Shown here: positions 1-7,097 of the stretch, piece after piece | How positions within the stretch are numbered: position 1 is the stretch's first letter | Layout of the letters: each line of letters begins with the position of its first letter | From: Ruminococcus callidus ATCC 27760 | GTDB taxonomy: Bacteria; Bacillota; Clostridia; Oscillospirales; Ruminococcaceae | Assembly: GCF_000468015.1 (NCBI RefSeq) | Contig: NZ_KI260389.1 | Coordinates: 15,699-79,698, forward strand | Reading direction: 5' to 3' | DNA length: 64,000 bases | The notes under the pieces: model-generated | The model's input: the letters and a program-made list of their open reading frames with translations, nothing else | What the model was told of the DNA's origin: nothing | Database searches by the model: none | Made by a program: the position numbers and the translations under genes

Positions 1-56
1 CGAACCAGCGGAATGACGGAGTCAAAGTCCGTTGTCTTACCACTTGACTATAGTCC
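1..56 (-). tRNA. tRNA-Gln (anticodon TTG), 3' end cut by window edge
   Basis: The minus strand reads a 7-nt acceptor 5' strand GGACTAT, a D arm, an anticodon stem ACGGA/TCCGT and the loop CTTTGAC, which places anticodon TTG. The T arm begins but the window ends inside it. A complete second Gln(TTG) tRNA lies at 1774-1849, so the cluster has two isoacceptors with different stems. Confidence 0.85.
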
Positions 57-61
57 AATCT

Positions 62-660
62 CAATATCTCAACAATCAAATACTGTATTGTGTATATGCA
101 ACCGACCTTCGCCATACCAACTGTTTTACCGCACACATATTCATCCACTAGGGAGATAAGTCTGAGCGTTTGGGAGCTACCCTTAGCTTCTTATCCCAGC
201 ACATGCCAAATCCTATGCAAGTCTGGTTACTTGCAACTTTCACTCAGACCATTCAGAAAATTTTATTTCTTATAATTCCTTGCACATTGAGCTACTCGAA
301 CCAGAATCTCGTCTTATACCCTAGTTTCCTAGGTTCAGTGCAAGTGAAACTGTGTTTTGATATTTCCTAGGTTTGCATAAGTAATCAGCTTACACCTAAC
401 TAGGATTCCACTTGTAGTGTTTTACAAGTATCTATTTCCACAGCGACAAGATTCCGTGATTTTGTGTACAGTAATGTCAGCACATTTGTCACCAAGGGAC
501 TGTTTTCAATCCTCAACAATATGTCATCATACTGCCGATTATAGCAACGAGCTTATCAGTTAATATGCTATCTACTTGATTTACAGACAAATTCTCAGCA
601 AGTTGGTTAAACTATCTGCACTGAGTTGCTACATACACACAATACAATATTCGATTGTCA
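62..660 (-). ncRNA. Giant structured RNA, ROOL/GOLLD-like, about 600 nt
   Basis: No convincing ORF lies here, yet on the minus strand the two ends pair. Bases 657-625 match 102-73 in 30 pairs with three G-U wobbles and one 3-nt bulge, so the mismatches between the arms are all transitions that keep pairing. Internal helices are also clear: a GAAA tetraloop on CCTAG/CTAGG (about 320-333), CTTGCAC/GTGCAAG around it, TGCAAGT/ACTTGCA with a 6-nt loop, GTCTGAGTG/CGCTCAGAC, a nested TGGGA/TCCCA plus AGCTA/TAGCT, and ACTTGTA/TACAAGT. Known families of this size that sit beside tRNAs in Firmicutes phages are ROOL and GOLLD. Family membership is inference; the closed, multi-helix architecture is seen directly. 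It lies between tRNA-Ser and tRNA-Gln, probably in one transcript with both. Confidence 0.75.
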
Positions 661-670
661 AAATACTGTG

Positions 671-757
671 TGGCACAAGGTCAGGGACTCGAACCCTGAA
701 TCCGTTACCGGACAACGGTTTTCAAGACCGCTCGACTACCAATTATCACAACCTTGC
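671..757 (-). tRNA. tRNA-Ser (anticodon TGA)
   Basis: The acceptor GCAAGGT/ACCTTGT pairs over 7 bp. The anticodon loop is CTTGAAA on the stem GCGGT/ACCGT, there is a long class II variable arm, the T loop is TTCGAGT and CCA is encoded. It shares its D region, anticodon loop and T arm with the second Ser(TGA) tRNA at 2111-2197, but the acceptor and variable arms differ. Confidence 0.93.
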
Positions 758-812
758 GTATTTAGAACTCTGATTCAGAATCGAACTGAATTGACTGCTA
801 ACCTGCTCAGAG

Positions 813-842
813 TATATATTGAGAATTACCATTGTATGTCAA
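813..842 (-). promoter_or_regulatory. Sigma-A-like promoter for the left tRNA/ncRNA unit
   Basis: The minus strand has TTGACA (842-837), an 18-bp spacer and TATATA (818-813). It lies 56 bp upstream of tRNA-Ser, with the large RNA and tRNA-Gln beyond. A 13-bp inverted repeat (TATTGAGAATTAC and its complement, about 817-877) overlaps it and could be an operator or hairpin. Confidence 0.5.
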
Positions 843-948
843 GCAAGACGGTTATGGTTGTAATTCTCAATATACGAAAGGATTTCACCATGAAATTGTA
901 CAATCAAGCACAATCACACAAGTGGTTTTGCAGGTGGGCAAGACCTGC

Positions 949-1025
949 TGGTGGGATATATAGGACTTGAACCTATAACCATCCGGTTATGAGCCGGGAG
1001 CTCTGACCAATTGAGCTAATATCCC
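949..1025 (-). tRNA. tRNA with anticodon CAT (Met, or Ile2 if lysidine-modified)
   Basis: The acceptor GGGATAT/ATATCCC pairs over 7 bp. The D arm is AGCTC...GAGC, the anticodon loop is CTCATAA, the T loop is TTCAAGT, and A73 plus CCA are encoded. A CAT anticodon can be elongator Met or lysidine-modified Ile. There is no initiator hallmark of three G-C pairs in the anticodon stem and a mispaired position 1-72. Confidence 0.92.
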
Positions 1026-1492
1026 TTATGCATGCCTTTATCGTGGCATGCTATGGAGTATACCATCTAGTACAATATGGTTTTCTTCAAACGTCCAACT
1101 TTCATGGATGGATCTGTACAATCCAGCGTCTATCCGATTCGTAATGATCCCGATATATAGATCATCCAAACCAAGATATTAGTTGATAGATTACGTATAC
1201 GCAATTGTGTAAGGTCTCACCCTAACCTCTACCTTACCTATCAGAGTCCATTGCACCACTACTGATTCCCAATTACCCATTAGAACTTTGTTCTAACCGC
1301 TTGGATTTTAGCTGTTATTTAGATACTACATACTTAATTAAAACATCACGGCATACATCATTTCATTCGTTTCTTCTGTCATTTGTTTCAATTTATATGG
1401 CATATATAGCATCCATGCTGCCCTGTATTGTGTAGGCTTACTACAAGGTACCCAGACTTCGGCAATAGAGCATGATCTCAAACCTACGCTCA
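1026..1492 (-). other. 467-bp gap between tRNAs without a supported gene
   Basis: No ORF here has a credible start and ribosome-binding site. On the minus strand there are several hairpins: GCATGCC/GGCATGC with an 8-nt loop (about 1027-1050), TTAGAAC/GTTCTAA with a 3-nt loop (about 1280-1296), TGTAG/CTACA with a 5-nt loop (about 1430-1445), and GATGATC with its near-complement around 1145-1165. Unlike 62-660, I see no helix that closes the two ends. It may be another structured RNA or tRNA-cluster debris. Confidence 0.35.
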
Positions 1493-1568
1493 TGGTGTGA
1501 CTTATGGGACTTGAACCCATGACTCTCGCATTAAAAGTGTGATACTCTACCAACTGAGTTAAAGCCAC
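1493..1568 (-). tRNA. tRNA-Lys (anticodon TTT)
   Basis: The acceptor GTGGCTT/AAGTCAC pairs with one G-U. The D arm is ACTC...GAGT, the anticodon loop is CTTTTAA, the T stem is ATGGG/CCCAT, and A73 and CCA are encoded. The anticodon stem has one A-C mismatch. Confidence 0.9.
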
Positions 1569-1615
1569 AAATTATTCATATTAAATGAATAATAATAGAT
1601 ACATTAAGTATCTAA

Positions 1616-1693
1616 TGGTCCGGATGACAGGACTCGAACCTGCGGCATCTTGTTCCCAAAACAAGCATTCTAACCAAACTGAATTACATCCGG
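1616..1693 (-). tRNA. tRNA-Pro (anticodon TGG)
   Basis: The acceptor CCGGATG/CATCCGG is perfect. The anticodon arm is CTTGT/ACAAG with loop TTTGGGA, the T loop is TTCGAGT, and A73 and CCA are encoded. Confidence 0.93.
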
Positions 1694-1773
1694 ATTTAAG
1701 TAATAACTAACCACTTTTATTACTAGTTATAGCCCATATAAACCATACTTCTAAATTTCTATAACTTCCCAAA

Positions 1774-1849
1774 TGGTTGAGGTAGCTGGATTCGAACCAA
1801 CGGAATGGCAGGATCAAAACCTGCTGGCTTACCACTTGCCGATACCTCA
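1774..1849 (-). tRNA. tRNA-Gln (anticodon TTG)
   Basis: The acceptor TGAGGTA/TACCTCA is perfect. The anticodon stem GCAGG/CCTGC carries the loop TTTTGAT, the T loop is TTCGAAT, and CCA is encoded. It is the complete counterpart of the truncated Gln tRNA at the left edge. Confidence 0.93.
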
Positions 1850-1895
1850 ATATAATAAAGATAAGACTTATGAACTAAGAATTTCTTATCTTTAA

Positions 1896-1971
1896 TGGCT
1901 CTTCCAATTGGACTCGAACCAATGACCGTGCGGTTAACAGCCGCATGCTCTACCGACTGAGCTATGGAAGA
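1896..1971 (-). tRNA. tRNA-Asn (anticodon GTT)
   Basis: The acceptor TCTTCCA/TGGAAGA is perfect. The D arm is AGCTC...GAGC, the anticodon stem TGCGG/CCGCA carries the loop CTGTTAA, the T loop is TTCGAGT, and G73 and CCA are encoded. Confidence 0.95.
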
Positions 1972-2110
1972 TTATATTTGAGAATTTAGTTAAAACAGCT
2001 AAACGACATGAACGTATTCTCATATAGCCATTTTATCATTGATTAAATTAATAAACAATGATAGGAATTTCAACCAATAACAAATAGTTTGAAAGGATGC
2101 CATCAATGGC

Positions 2111-2197
2111 TGGCGGAGAGCCAGGGACTCGAACCCTGAATTCATTTCTGAACAATGGTTTTCAAGACCATCTGACTACCAATTATCACAACTCTCC
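2111..2197 (-). tRNA. tRNA-Ser (anticodon TGA), second copy
   Basis: The acceptor is GGAGAGT/GCTCTCC, paired apart from a T-G wobble at the inner pair. The anticodon stem ATGGT/ACCAT carries the loop CTTGAAA. A long variable arm TTCAG/TGAA and an encoded CCA follow. The D and T arms match the Ser tRNA at 671-757. Confidence 0.93.
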
Positions 2198-2304
2198 ATA
2201 CTACCTTGAGTATATTTTAATCAGTCTAAAAGACTTGCCTTCATTAATCATAAAACAGAGAATTTCTTACAGAAGAAGTAACTGATTAATCTGCATCAAG
2301 GTTT

Positions 2305-2379
2305 TGGAGCACCATAAGAGAATCGAACTCTCATTCCAAGATTGGAAGTCTTGTGTATTATCCATTATACGAATGGTGC
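2305..2379 (-). tRNA. tRNA-Gly (anticodon TCC)
   Basis: The acceptor GCACCAT/ATGGTGC is perfect. The anticodon stem CAAGA/TCTTG carries the loop CTTCCAA, the T loop is TTCGATT, and T73 and CCA are encoded. Confidence 0.93.
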
Positions 2380-2388
2380 TTATATTCA

Positions 2389-2447
2389 CTAGATAAGATC
2401 TACAAAATCTATTCTGCAGCATAGATTCGATTATCAATCTTATCTAG
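2389..2447. repeat. 11-bp inverted repeat with nested hairpin
   Basis: CTAGATAAGAT at 2389-2399 is complementary to ATCTTATCTAG at 2437-2447, with a nested ATCTA/TAGAT pair inside. It follows tRNA-Gly in the 225-bp gap before the defective tRNA pair. There is no U-run, so an RNA processing hairpin is more likely than a terminator. Confidence 0.5.
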
Positions 2448-2604
2448 AGCCAAGTTTTCTTGGGCGAGATGAACTTGGTAACTCAGGTATTAATCGAAAT
2501 TCGAATTCAATATACATTTACTAATTCATTCCTTTCTACAGATTTCACAATAAACTCGTTAAAGAAATTTTATTGACTCCTTAATTTCTAAAAGAATTTA
2601 TTAA

Positions 2605-2751
2605 TGGTGCAGACAACAGGATTCGAACCTGCACTCTTTCAGGCTTGATGGTGCTTTACCGTTAAGCTACATGTGATTAACATCATGATATGGTTTCGAT
2701 CCATATATCTTCCTGTCGGACCTGTGCTTTCACCCGTTAAGCTATGTCCGC
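2605..2751 (-). pseudogene. Two abutting degenerate tRNA-like copies
   Basis: The 147 nt equal two tRNA lengths. The first copy (2751 to about 2678) has a good acceptor 5' strand GCGGACA and D arm (AGCTTAACGG), but its 3' end does not pair with it. The second (about 2677-2605) has D and T arms (T loop TTCGAAT), an acceptor 3' strand TGTCTGC and CCA, but no matching 5' strand. The outer strands GCGGACA and TGTCTGC do pair with each other (7 bp, one G-U). Neither copy has a regular five-pair anticodon stem. I read this as a recombined tandem tRNA; a functional composite cannot be excluded. Confidence 0.55.
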
Positions 2752-2848
2752 ATATGACTACTTTTCGTCGTAGTCCCAACGGAAAGTTTTCTGTCGTTTT
2801 GTTATAGTCTTTCAATAACGTAAACAAGGTACTTTCAATCTACCTAAA

Positions 2849-2936
2849 TGGTGAGTGAAGTAGGAATCGAACCTACGATGTTTCTAATGTAACAGATTTA
2901 CAGTCTGCCGACTTCGCCAACTGGTCACATTCACCC
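2849..2936 (-). tRNA. tRNA-Tyr (anticodon GTA)
   Basis: The acceptor GGGTGAA/TTCACTC pairs with one G-U. The anticodon loop CTGTAAA sits on GCAGA/TCTGT, there is a long class II variable arm as in bacterial Tyr tRNAs, the T loop is TTCGATT, and A73 and CCA are encoded. Confidence 0.94.
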
Positions 2937-2939
2937 ATT

Positions 2940-3025
2940 TGGTGCTACTAGCCAGACTCGAACTGGCACGGGTTGCCCCATCGGTTTTTAAGACCGAAGC
3001 GTGCTGCCTATTTCGCCATAGTAGC
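2940..3025 (-). tRNA. tRNA-Leu (anticodon TAA)
   Basis: The acceptor GCTACTA/TAGTAGC is perfect. The anticodon loop CTTAAAA sits on TCGGT/ACCGA, the long variable arm contains GGGG...CCC, the T loop is TTCGAGT, and A73 and CCA are encoded. It begins 3 nt upstream of tRNA-Tyr, as if co-processed. Confidence 0.94.
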
Positions 3026-3057
3026 ATTTGCAATTTCTTATTTTCTGCTCTACTATA

Positions 3058-3065
3058 TATAACGA
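3058..3065 (-). promoter_or_regulatory. TATAACGA-type box upstream of the tRNA cluster
   Basis: The minus strand reads CACTCGTTATATATAG about 30 nt upstream of tRNA-Leu and just after the sigma-factor stop codon. It matches the recurring box found at 3907, 19546, 23206, 28537 and 39641. A promoter -10 role for the tRNA operon is inference. Confidence 0.4.
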
Positions 3066-3102
3066 GTGGAAAAACTTAAATTGCACTTGATGATTCAGAA
3101 GT

Positions 3103-3693
3103 TCATTCAATGAACTCTCTAAATTCTGAATTGTACTTATCAATTATGCGTGCTACAGTAGATCGGCATACCTGAAACTTTGTTGAAATCTGTTTCTGTG
3201 TCACCTTGTCTCCGTTTGCAACTGCATAATAATAAACTCTCATGATTTCTCTATCTCGTCTATTTCTAATAGTACGTAGAAACGTATCGATGAGATCCTT
3301 AGTTAATTTCCTGTAGTCATCTGGGTCTGATTCAATCTTTTCAATAAGTGTAATTGAATCAGATGTACCGCCGATTGTCCTATCAAGTGAGTCTACATTT
3401 GATATTAGGTTAATTAGCTTTTCATTGTTCGACAAAAATACTGTTCTTGGTATTCGTATTAAGTTACATTTATCTCTTGCATACTGACGCATATATCCAC
3501 TTATGTAATGTGTAGCATACGTAGAAAACGCAATTCCCTTGGATTCATCATATTGTAGAGCGGCTTTCCAAAGTGCCAGCATTCCTTGCTGCATGATATC
3601 TTCTGTATCTGATATGCTACGGTGCTTTATGTACTTATTATAGCAGAATTTTACGAGATTCTGATTATCTTGAAATAGTTGATTTGGTGTCAT
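3103..3693 (-). CDS. Phage-encoded sigma-70 family RNA polymerase sigma factor
   Basis: At 196 aa it would redirect host RNA polymerase to phage promoters. Region 2 is visible at about residues 28-76: an acidic DTEDIMQQGMLALWKAA helix, then the FSTYA and YARDK segments typical of -10 recognition and core binding. A C-terminal helix-turn-helix at about 160-190 (VTQKQISTKF then STVARIIDKY) fits region 4. No region 1.1 is seen, as in small phage and sporulation sigma factors. The ATG has an AAGGATG ribosome-binding site. The gene reads out toward the tRNA cluster. Recurring TATAACGA-type boxes in the window are candidate target promoters (inference). Confidence 0.85.
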   Translation of the reverse strand: MTPNQLFQDNQNLVKFCYNKYIKHRSISDTEDIMQQGMLALWKAALQYDESKGIAFSTYATHYISGYMRQYARDKCNLIRIPRTVFLSNNEKLINLISNVDSLDRTIGGTSDSITLIEKIESDPDDYRKLTKDLIDTFLRTIRNRRDREIMRVYYYAVANGDKVTQKQISTKFQVCRSTVARIIDKYNSEFREFIE

Positions 3694-3719
3694 ATAAGCA
3701 CATCCTTACGTATCAGACT

Positions 3720-3790
3720 TGGTGCCGAAAGCTGGATTTGAACCAACAACATCCCATTACGGGTGCTTTATCCAGTTAAGCTATTTCGAC
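3720..3790 (-). tRNA. tRNA-like gene with a shortened anticodon arm
   Basis: The acceptor GTCGAAA/TTTCGGC (7 bp, one G-U), D arm AGCTTAACTGG..AAGC, T arm GTTGG/CCAGC with loop TTCAAAT, A73 and CCA are all present. Only 16 nt separate the D arm and T stem, where 21-22 are usual. They fold only as CCC/GGG with a 5-nt loop GTAAT, so no normal anticodon can be assigned. It is either a defective tRNA or a tRNA-shaped decoy or processing element. Confidence 0.6.
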
Positions 3791-3906
3791 TGGTCTACCG
3801 CCAACCCACAGACGGTAGTACTCTCCTCATTGGAGATTCCCTACACACATTTAACATCGAAATTACGATGTTGGATGAATCAGTGTCGTTTTCATCCTCT
3901 ATTATA

Positions 3907-3914
3907 TATAACGA
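3907..3914 (-). promoter_or_regulatory. TATAACGA-type box between 3927 gene and tRNA-like gene
   Basis: The minus strand reads TTGACAATCATCGTTATATATAAT. TTGACA and TATAAT are only 12 bp apart, too close for a sigma-A promoter, whereas CGTTATATATAAT matches the phage box. The leader to the tRNA-like gene contains two hairpins (CATCG/CGATG and CTACCG/CGGTAG). It could drive the tRNA-like gene and the sigma gene. Confidence 0.4.
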
Positions 3915-3926
3915 TGATTGTCAAGT

Positions 3927-4232
3927 TTAGTTTGACACACGTCTGATTTTTACCTTGACTGCATTACTATAAGATCTGGAATCCTGCTCTTCTGAAATTA
4001 TACTACGAATTTCATGTAATTCCCGATACAGAGCATCTAGTGTTGGCTGAAACTGTACTTTGAGAGCATCCAGCTTTTCATCGTATTGAGTTTCAATTCT
4101 ATCTATAAGTGCTAGCAAATCTTTTTCGTACTCTTTGTTAGCAGCAGCATCTGCCAGTTCTGCTTCTTCTCTTGTTTCAAAGAATTTATCAATGATATTA
4201 TCAGATTTCCAAAGTCGAACTTCTTTAATCAT
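3927..4232 (-). CDS. Small coiled-coil protein of unknown function
   Basis: 101 aa. An N-terminal beta-like segment (KEVRLWKSDNIIDKFF) is followed by a long charged helix from about residue 20 to 80, rich in Glu, Asp and Leu heptads, and a basic C-terminus. I recognise no family. The ATG has a weak AGGTATAATA leader. It lies 18 bp downstream of the S1-domain gene and is probably its co-transcribed partner. Confidence 0.7.
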   Translation of the reverse strand: MIKEVRLWKSDNIIDKFFETREEAELADAAANKEYEKDLLALIDRIETQYDEKLDALKVQFQPTLDALYRELHEIRSIISEEQDSRSYSNAVKVKIRRVSN

Positions 4233-4250
4233 TATTATACCTACTTTCTG

Positions 4251-4619
4251 TCATCGTCTGCGACGTTTCATTCTTGAATCGGCACTTTTCTGTTTATCTG
4301 AAAATGCGTTTTGAGCTGCTTTTATCATTTTGTCTAAGTCTGACATTGTTTTTGACTGTGACTTCTGACGCGATGACATCGGATTTATAGTTTTCGGCAG
4401 CATCATAAGTTCCAGTTTATTTAGCTTTGTATTCATCACACACTTAGCTTTATATGTCGTTCCGATTGAAACCACATCTTCAACTGCTCGAACATATCCG
4501 CTGGACAATTTTGAAATATGGATAAACTGCGTTTCATTCTCTCCTTCTACGGATACAATTGCACCCTTATCCATGATCTTTGCAACTGTTACATTGTAGC
4601 AGTTTCCTAATTTAAGCAT
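4251..4619 (-). CDS. S1 RNA-binding domain protein
   Basis: 122 aa. Residues 3-72 form an S1/OB fold: GNCYNVTVAKIMDKGAIVSV, FIHISKLSSGYVR and the IGTTYKAKC strand match the usual VGxxxxGxVxxIxxxGAxVxL plus GLVHISEI pattern. A basic tail rich in Ser, Lys and Arg (ending RMKRRRR) follows. Such short S1 proteins bind mRNA or ribosomes (compare host general stress protein 13). Its start overlaps the end of the SbcC-like gene and a GGAGGG site lies inside that gene, so the two are translationally coupled. Confidence 0.8.
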   Translation of the reverse strand: MLKLGNCYNVTVAKIMDKGAIVSVEGENETQFIHISKLSSGYVRAVEDVVSIGTTYKAKCVMNTKLNKLELMMLPKTINPMSSRQKSQSKTMSDLDKMIKAAQNAFSDKQKSADSRMKRRRR

Positions 4620-6448
4620 TTATTCAATCCCTCCGGAATTACAGTGATTACAATATTATCGTGATGCTTAGATATACAAGGTTTTACACCTGCAAGGATA
4701 ATCTGTACAGCGTCCTGACTGTAGATATAATCAAATACATTTGCCACTTTTGAATCATCAAGATGATCTAACATATCATCAATCATAAGCATATGCAGTT
4801 TTGTATTTGACTGCTCTATAATACCCAGTAGCATCGCAAATGTAAATAAGCACTTCTCACCGCTAGACAGTAAATCATACTGTACATATGTACCAGAGCG
4901 GATAACACCAAAGCTAAAACTATTTGCTTTCTCCGTGATATAAAATGCGGCACTAGTATCAATATCATGGTACAGCCCTTGCAGGTGTTTTGTGATGCAT
5001 TCTGCGAATGCTGTAAACGGTGTAGTGGTTAATTCAGACTGCATTCCATTGACATCTGTTAATTTTACAAGTTTCTTCAGAATGTCAATTTCCTGCTCAG
5101 TTTGATATTTTTCTGTGGTGATCTTATCAATTGTAGAATCATACAGCCGATTTGCTGTAAGCTTTGCAATCAAATCAGAATTATGCCTCATTTGGTTGTT
5201 CAACTCATCAATTGTAGATTCAATCGTACCAAGCACACCAACCGCAGCTTCTGATATATGTATATCGCCAATTTGTGCGACAAGCATATCATGTGTATTA
5301 GATAGCTTATCTGCATCTGTCAGTTCAGCATTCAATTTTCTACAAGTGCTTGCAGTAGAATTTCGCTCAGCTTGAATCTTTGGAATAACATTATCCAAGT
5401 TACTGATCTGATCTGCAATGTCATTCAACTGTGATTTATAGCTACCAACTTGCTGCTGAATAGCATCACATATAGTTTTTGTGTATGGGCATGTACCATT
5501 GCCAAATACAAATTCATTCATTGCATTTTGTTTTTCGATTAAGTTCATGCGATCCAGAGTTAACCTGGTTAGCTGATTATCATAGTCTTTGATCTTATTA
5601 GTCATATCATCAATGTCAGAACTCATATCTTCTTTTGATCTGCCATCTAGAATCTGATTAATTTTTACATCTACAGATTTCAGTTCAGCAATCAGCTTAG
5701 ACTTTGATTTTATTTCTGTCACAGACCGCATAAGAGCGTCACGCTGCTTTTGCAACTCAAAATTTCGCTGTTTCAGATCTTCAATTGAAATAGAGTTATC
5801 ACAGTCTGAGTACATAACCATGCTTTGAATTGTACTCTGAATTCTGGAAAGTTCACCTTTTTTGAATGATGCCTGTTCTTTCAGGTATACATTCAGGTCA
5901 CGAACCATCTGAATGCTTGCTCCAGAAAGCGTATTTGCGTATGCTTCAATTTCATCCAGATAGCTATTAGATTCTGTAGTAAGTTCCATACCTACAACAG
6001 CATTATGCAGACGCTCGTACCAATCGATAGCTGTATCTGCATCAGGTAGGAAATTAATAAACCAGTCTTTTAGTTTATTTGCAGTCATACCTGCAAATTC
6101 TGAGAAATTCAAAATCGGTAATTCAATGCTACCAAGCAGATCTGACGTATCATCTACTGACGATTCTGTCACAATATCTCTGCCTTTACGCTGCCAGGAT
6201 CTCATAATTGTTGTATCATCGTCCAGTGTCAATTCTACAACCATTTTAGAGCAATTTGCATGACGGAATATACCCTCTTTGGTCTTATTATAACCCGGAA
6301 TATGTCCAAGCAATGCAAGCTGAATTGCTTGCAATACAGTTGACTTACCTGCTCCGTTTTCTCCATAGAAGTATGTAGCATTTGATAGCTGATATGTCTT
6401 ATCTTCTACATTGTGCATACCATGAATATGAACTGACTTAATCCTCAT
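4607..6448 (-). CDS. SbcC/Rad50-like SMC-family ATPase
   Basis: About 613 aa. An N-terminal Walker A (GENGAGKST, about residues 30-38) precedes long coiled coils (about 170-250, 260-300 and 330-400), then the ABC signature LLSSGEK and Walker B LHMLMIDDMLDHLDD near the C-terminus. This is the Rad50/SbcC/RecN layout of ATPases that tether DNA ends and work with an Mre11/SbcD nuclease. No nuclease partner is in the window. The mid-coil Cys pair (CPYTKTIC) is not a canonical CxxC zinc hook. GGAGG sits 7 nt before the second ATG, preferred over the first. Role: recombination or end processing during replication. Confidence 0.85.
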   Translation of the reverse strand: MRIKSVHIHGMHNVEDKTYQLSNATYFYGENGAGKSTVLQAIQLALLGHIPGYNKTKEGIFRHANCSKMVVELTLDDDTTIMRSWQRKGRDIVTESSVDDTSDLLGSIELPILNFSEFAGMTANKLKDWFINFLPDADTAIDWYERLHNAVVGMELTTESNSYLDEIEAYANTLSGASIQMVRDLNVYLKEQASFKKGELSRIQSTIQSMVMYSDCDNSISIEDLKQRNFELQKQRDALMRSVTEIKSKSKLIAELKSVDVKINQILDGRSKEDMSSDIDDMTNKIKDYDNQLTRLTLDRMNLIEKQNAMNEFVFGNGTCPYTKTICDAIQQQVGSYKSQLNDIADQISNLDNVIPKIQAERNSTASTCRKLNAELTDADKLSNTHDMLVAQIGDIHISEAAVGVLGTIESTIDELNNQMRHNSDLIAKLTANRLYDSTIDKITTEKYQTEQEIDILKKLVKLTDVNGMQSELTTTPFTAFAECITKHLQGLYHDIDTSAAFYITEKANSFSFGVIRSGTYVQYDLLSSGEKCLFTFAMLLGIIEQSNTKLHMLMIDDMLDHLDDSKVANVFDYIYSQDAVQIILAGVKPCISKHHDNIVITVIPEGLNKCLN

Positions 6449-7076
6449 CATTTACCTCCTGATCTGTAACCAATTCAAACCGATATCGCTGTTTTATATC
6501 TGGGTACCTATCGTGATCCACCTCTGACAGAAACATATCAAGAGGTCTTGCATATGTACCGCTCTCACAGTTATATATAACGAGCGGTTCTGATGATTCA
6601 GAATGATTTGCTACAGTGATAATCTTAACAAGACCGCCTTTGAAGTGTCTCCATGTCTGACCTGAGCATACTTTTCGAGCCATACGCTTTAGTGTATCAA
6701 TCATAAATTGTAATCCTTCGATTAAATCATACAGTTCAGAATCTCCACCAAACTGAATGGATACACCAGTATAATCATCTTGAAAAGCTCGAAGTAAGTT
6801 AGCTACGTTAGTTTCAGATACCACATATTCCCCTAGGTCTTTATCAAATATGCCTGACGCTCTAATCAGCTGTGATAGTCTAGCAGGATGCAGTGTTGGT
6901 ACGATTCGCATACCTGTGCTTCCATCATCATCTAACTCTATTACAGTTCTACACCCATGTCCGGAATCTCCGCCTCTTGGACCGGTTGTACCAGCTACAA
7001 AATACATAATTCCTGCACCTTGGATTTCCTCCTCTTCTATAGGTACCTTGATGTCATCTATATATTTATGACTCAT
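6438..7076 (-). CDS. Protein with C-terminal DUF1653-like domain
   Basis: 212 aa. The C-terminal third (about 140-195) matches the DUF1653 pattern: HFKGG..KIITVANHSES.EPLVIYNCE..TYARPLDMFLSEV. The N-terminal part is novel to me, with a Gly-rich stretch (GTTGPRGGDSGHGC) and a predicted regulatory-like middle. Domain function is unknown; DUF1653 occurs in many phages as a stand-alone protein. It overlaps the SbcC-like start by 14 nt. A TATAACGA-type box lies inside the gene at 6576-6583. Confidence 0.7.
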   Translation of the reverse strand: MSHKYIDDIKVPIEEEEIQGAGIMYFVAGTTGPRGGDSGHGCRTVIELDDDGSTGMRIVPTLHPARLSQLIRASGIFDKDLGEYVVSETNVANLLRAFQDDYTGVSIQFGGDSELYDLIEGLQFMIDTLKRMARKVCSGQTWRHFKGGLVKIITVANHSESSEPLVIYNCESGTYARPLDMFLSEVDHDRYPDIKQRYRFELVTDQEVNDED

Positions 7077-7097
7077 ATTTATACCTCCATGGTATGA

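Noticed and set aside
626-970. Plus-strand ORF over tRNA-Ser and the tRNA-Met region
   Set aside because: It runs through two tRNA genes in antisense and has no conserved protein. The last 26 codons have a fair AAAGGA site but end inside a tRNA T arm.
1338-1568. Minus-strand ORF through tRNA-Lys and a 24-codon tail
   Set aside because: The first part is a tRNA translated; the short tail has only a weak AGGG site and no homology I recognise.
2605-2751. Group I intron or archaeal-type intron in a tRNA
   Set aside because: The insert is one tRNA length with D- and T-arm-like parts, much too short for a group I intron and without its core pairings.
3719-3946. Plus-strand ORF over the 3720-3790 tRNA-like gene
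   Set aside because: It is the antisense of a tRNA-like sequence, with no gene-like features.
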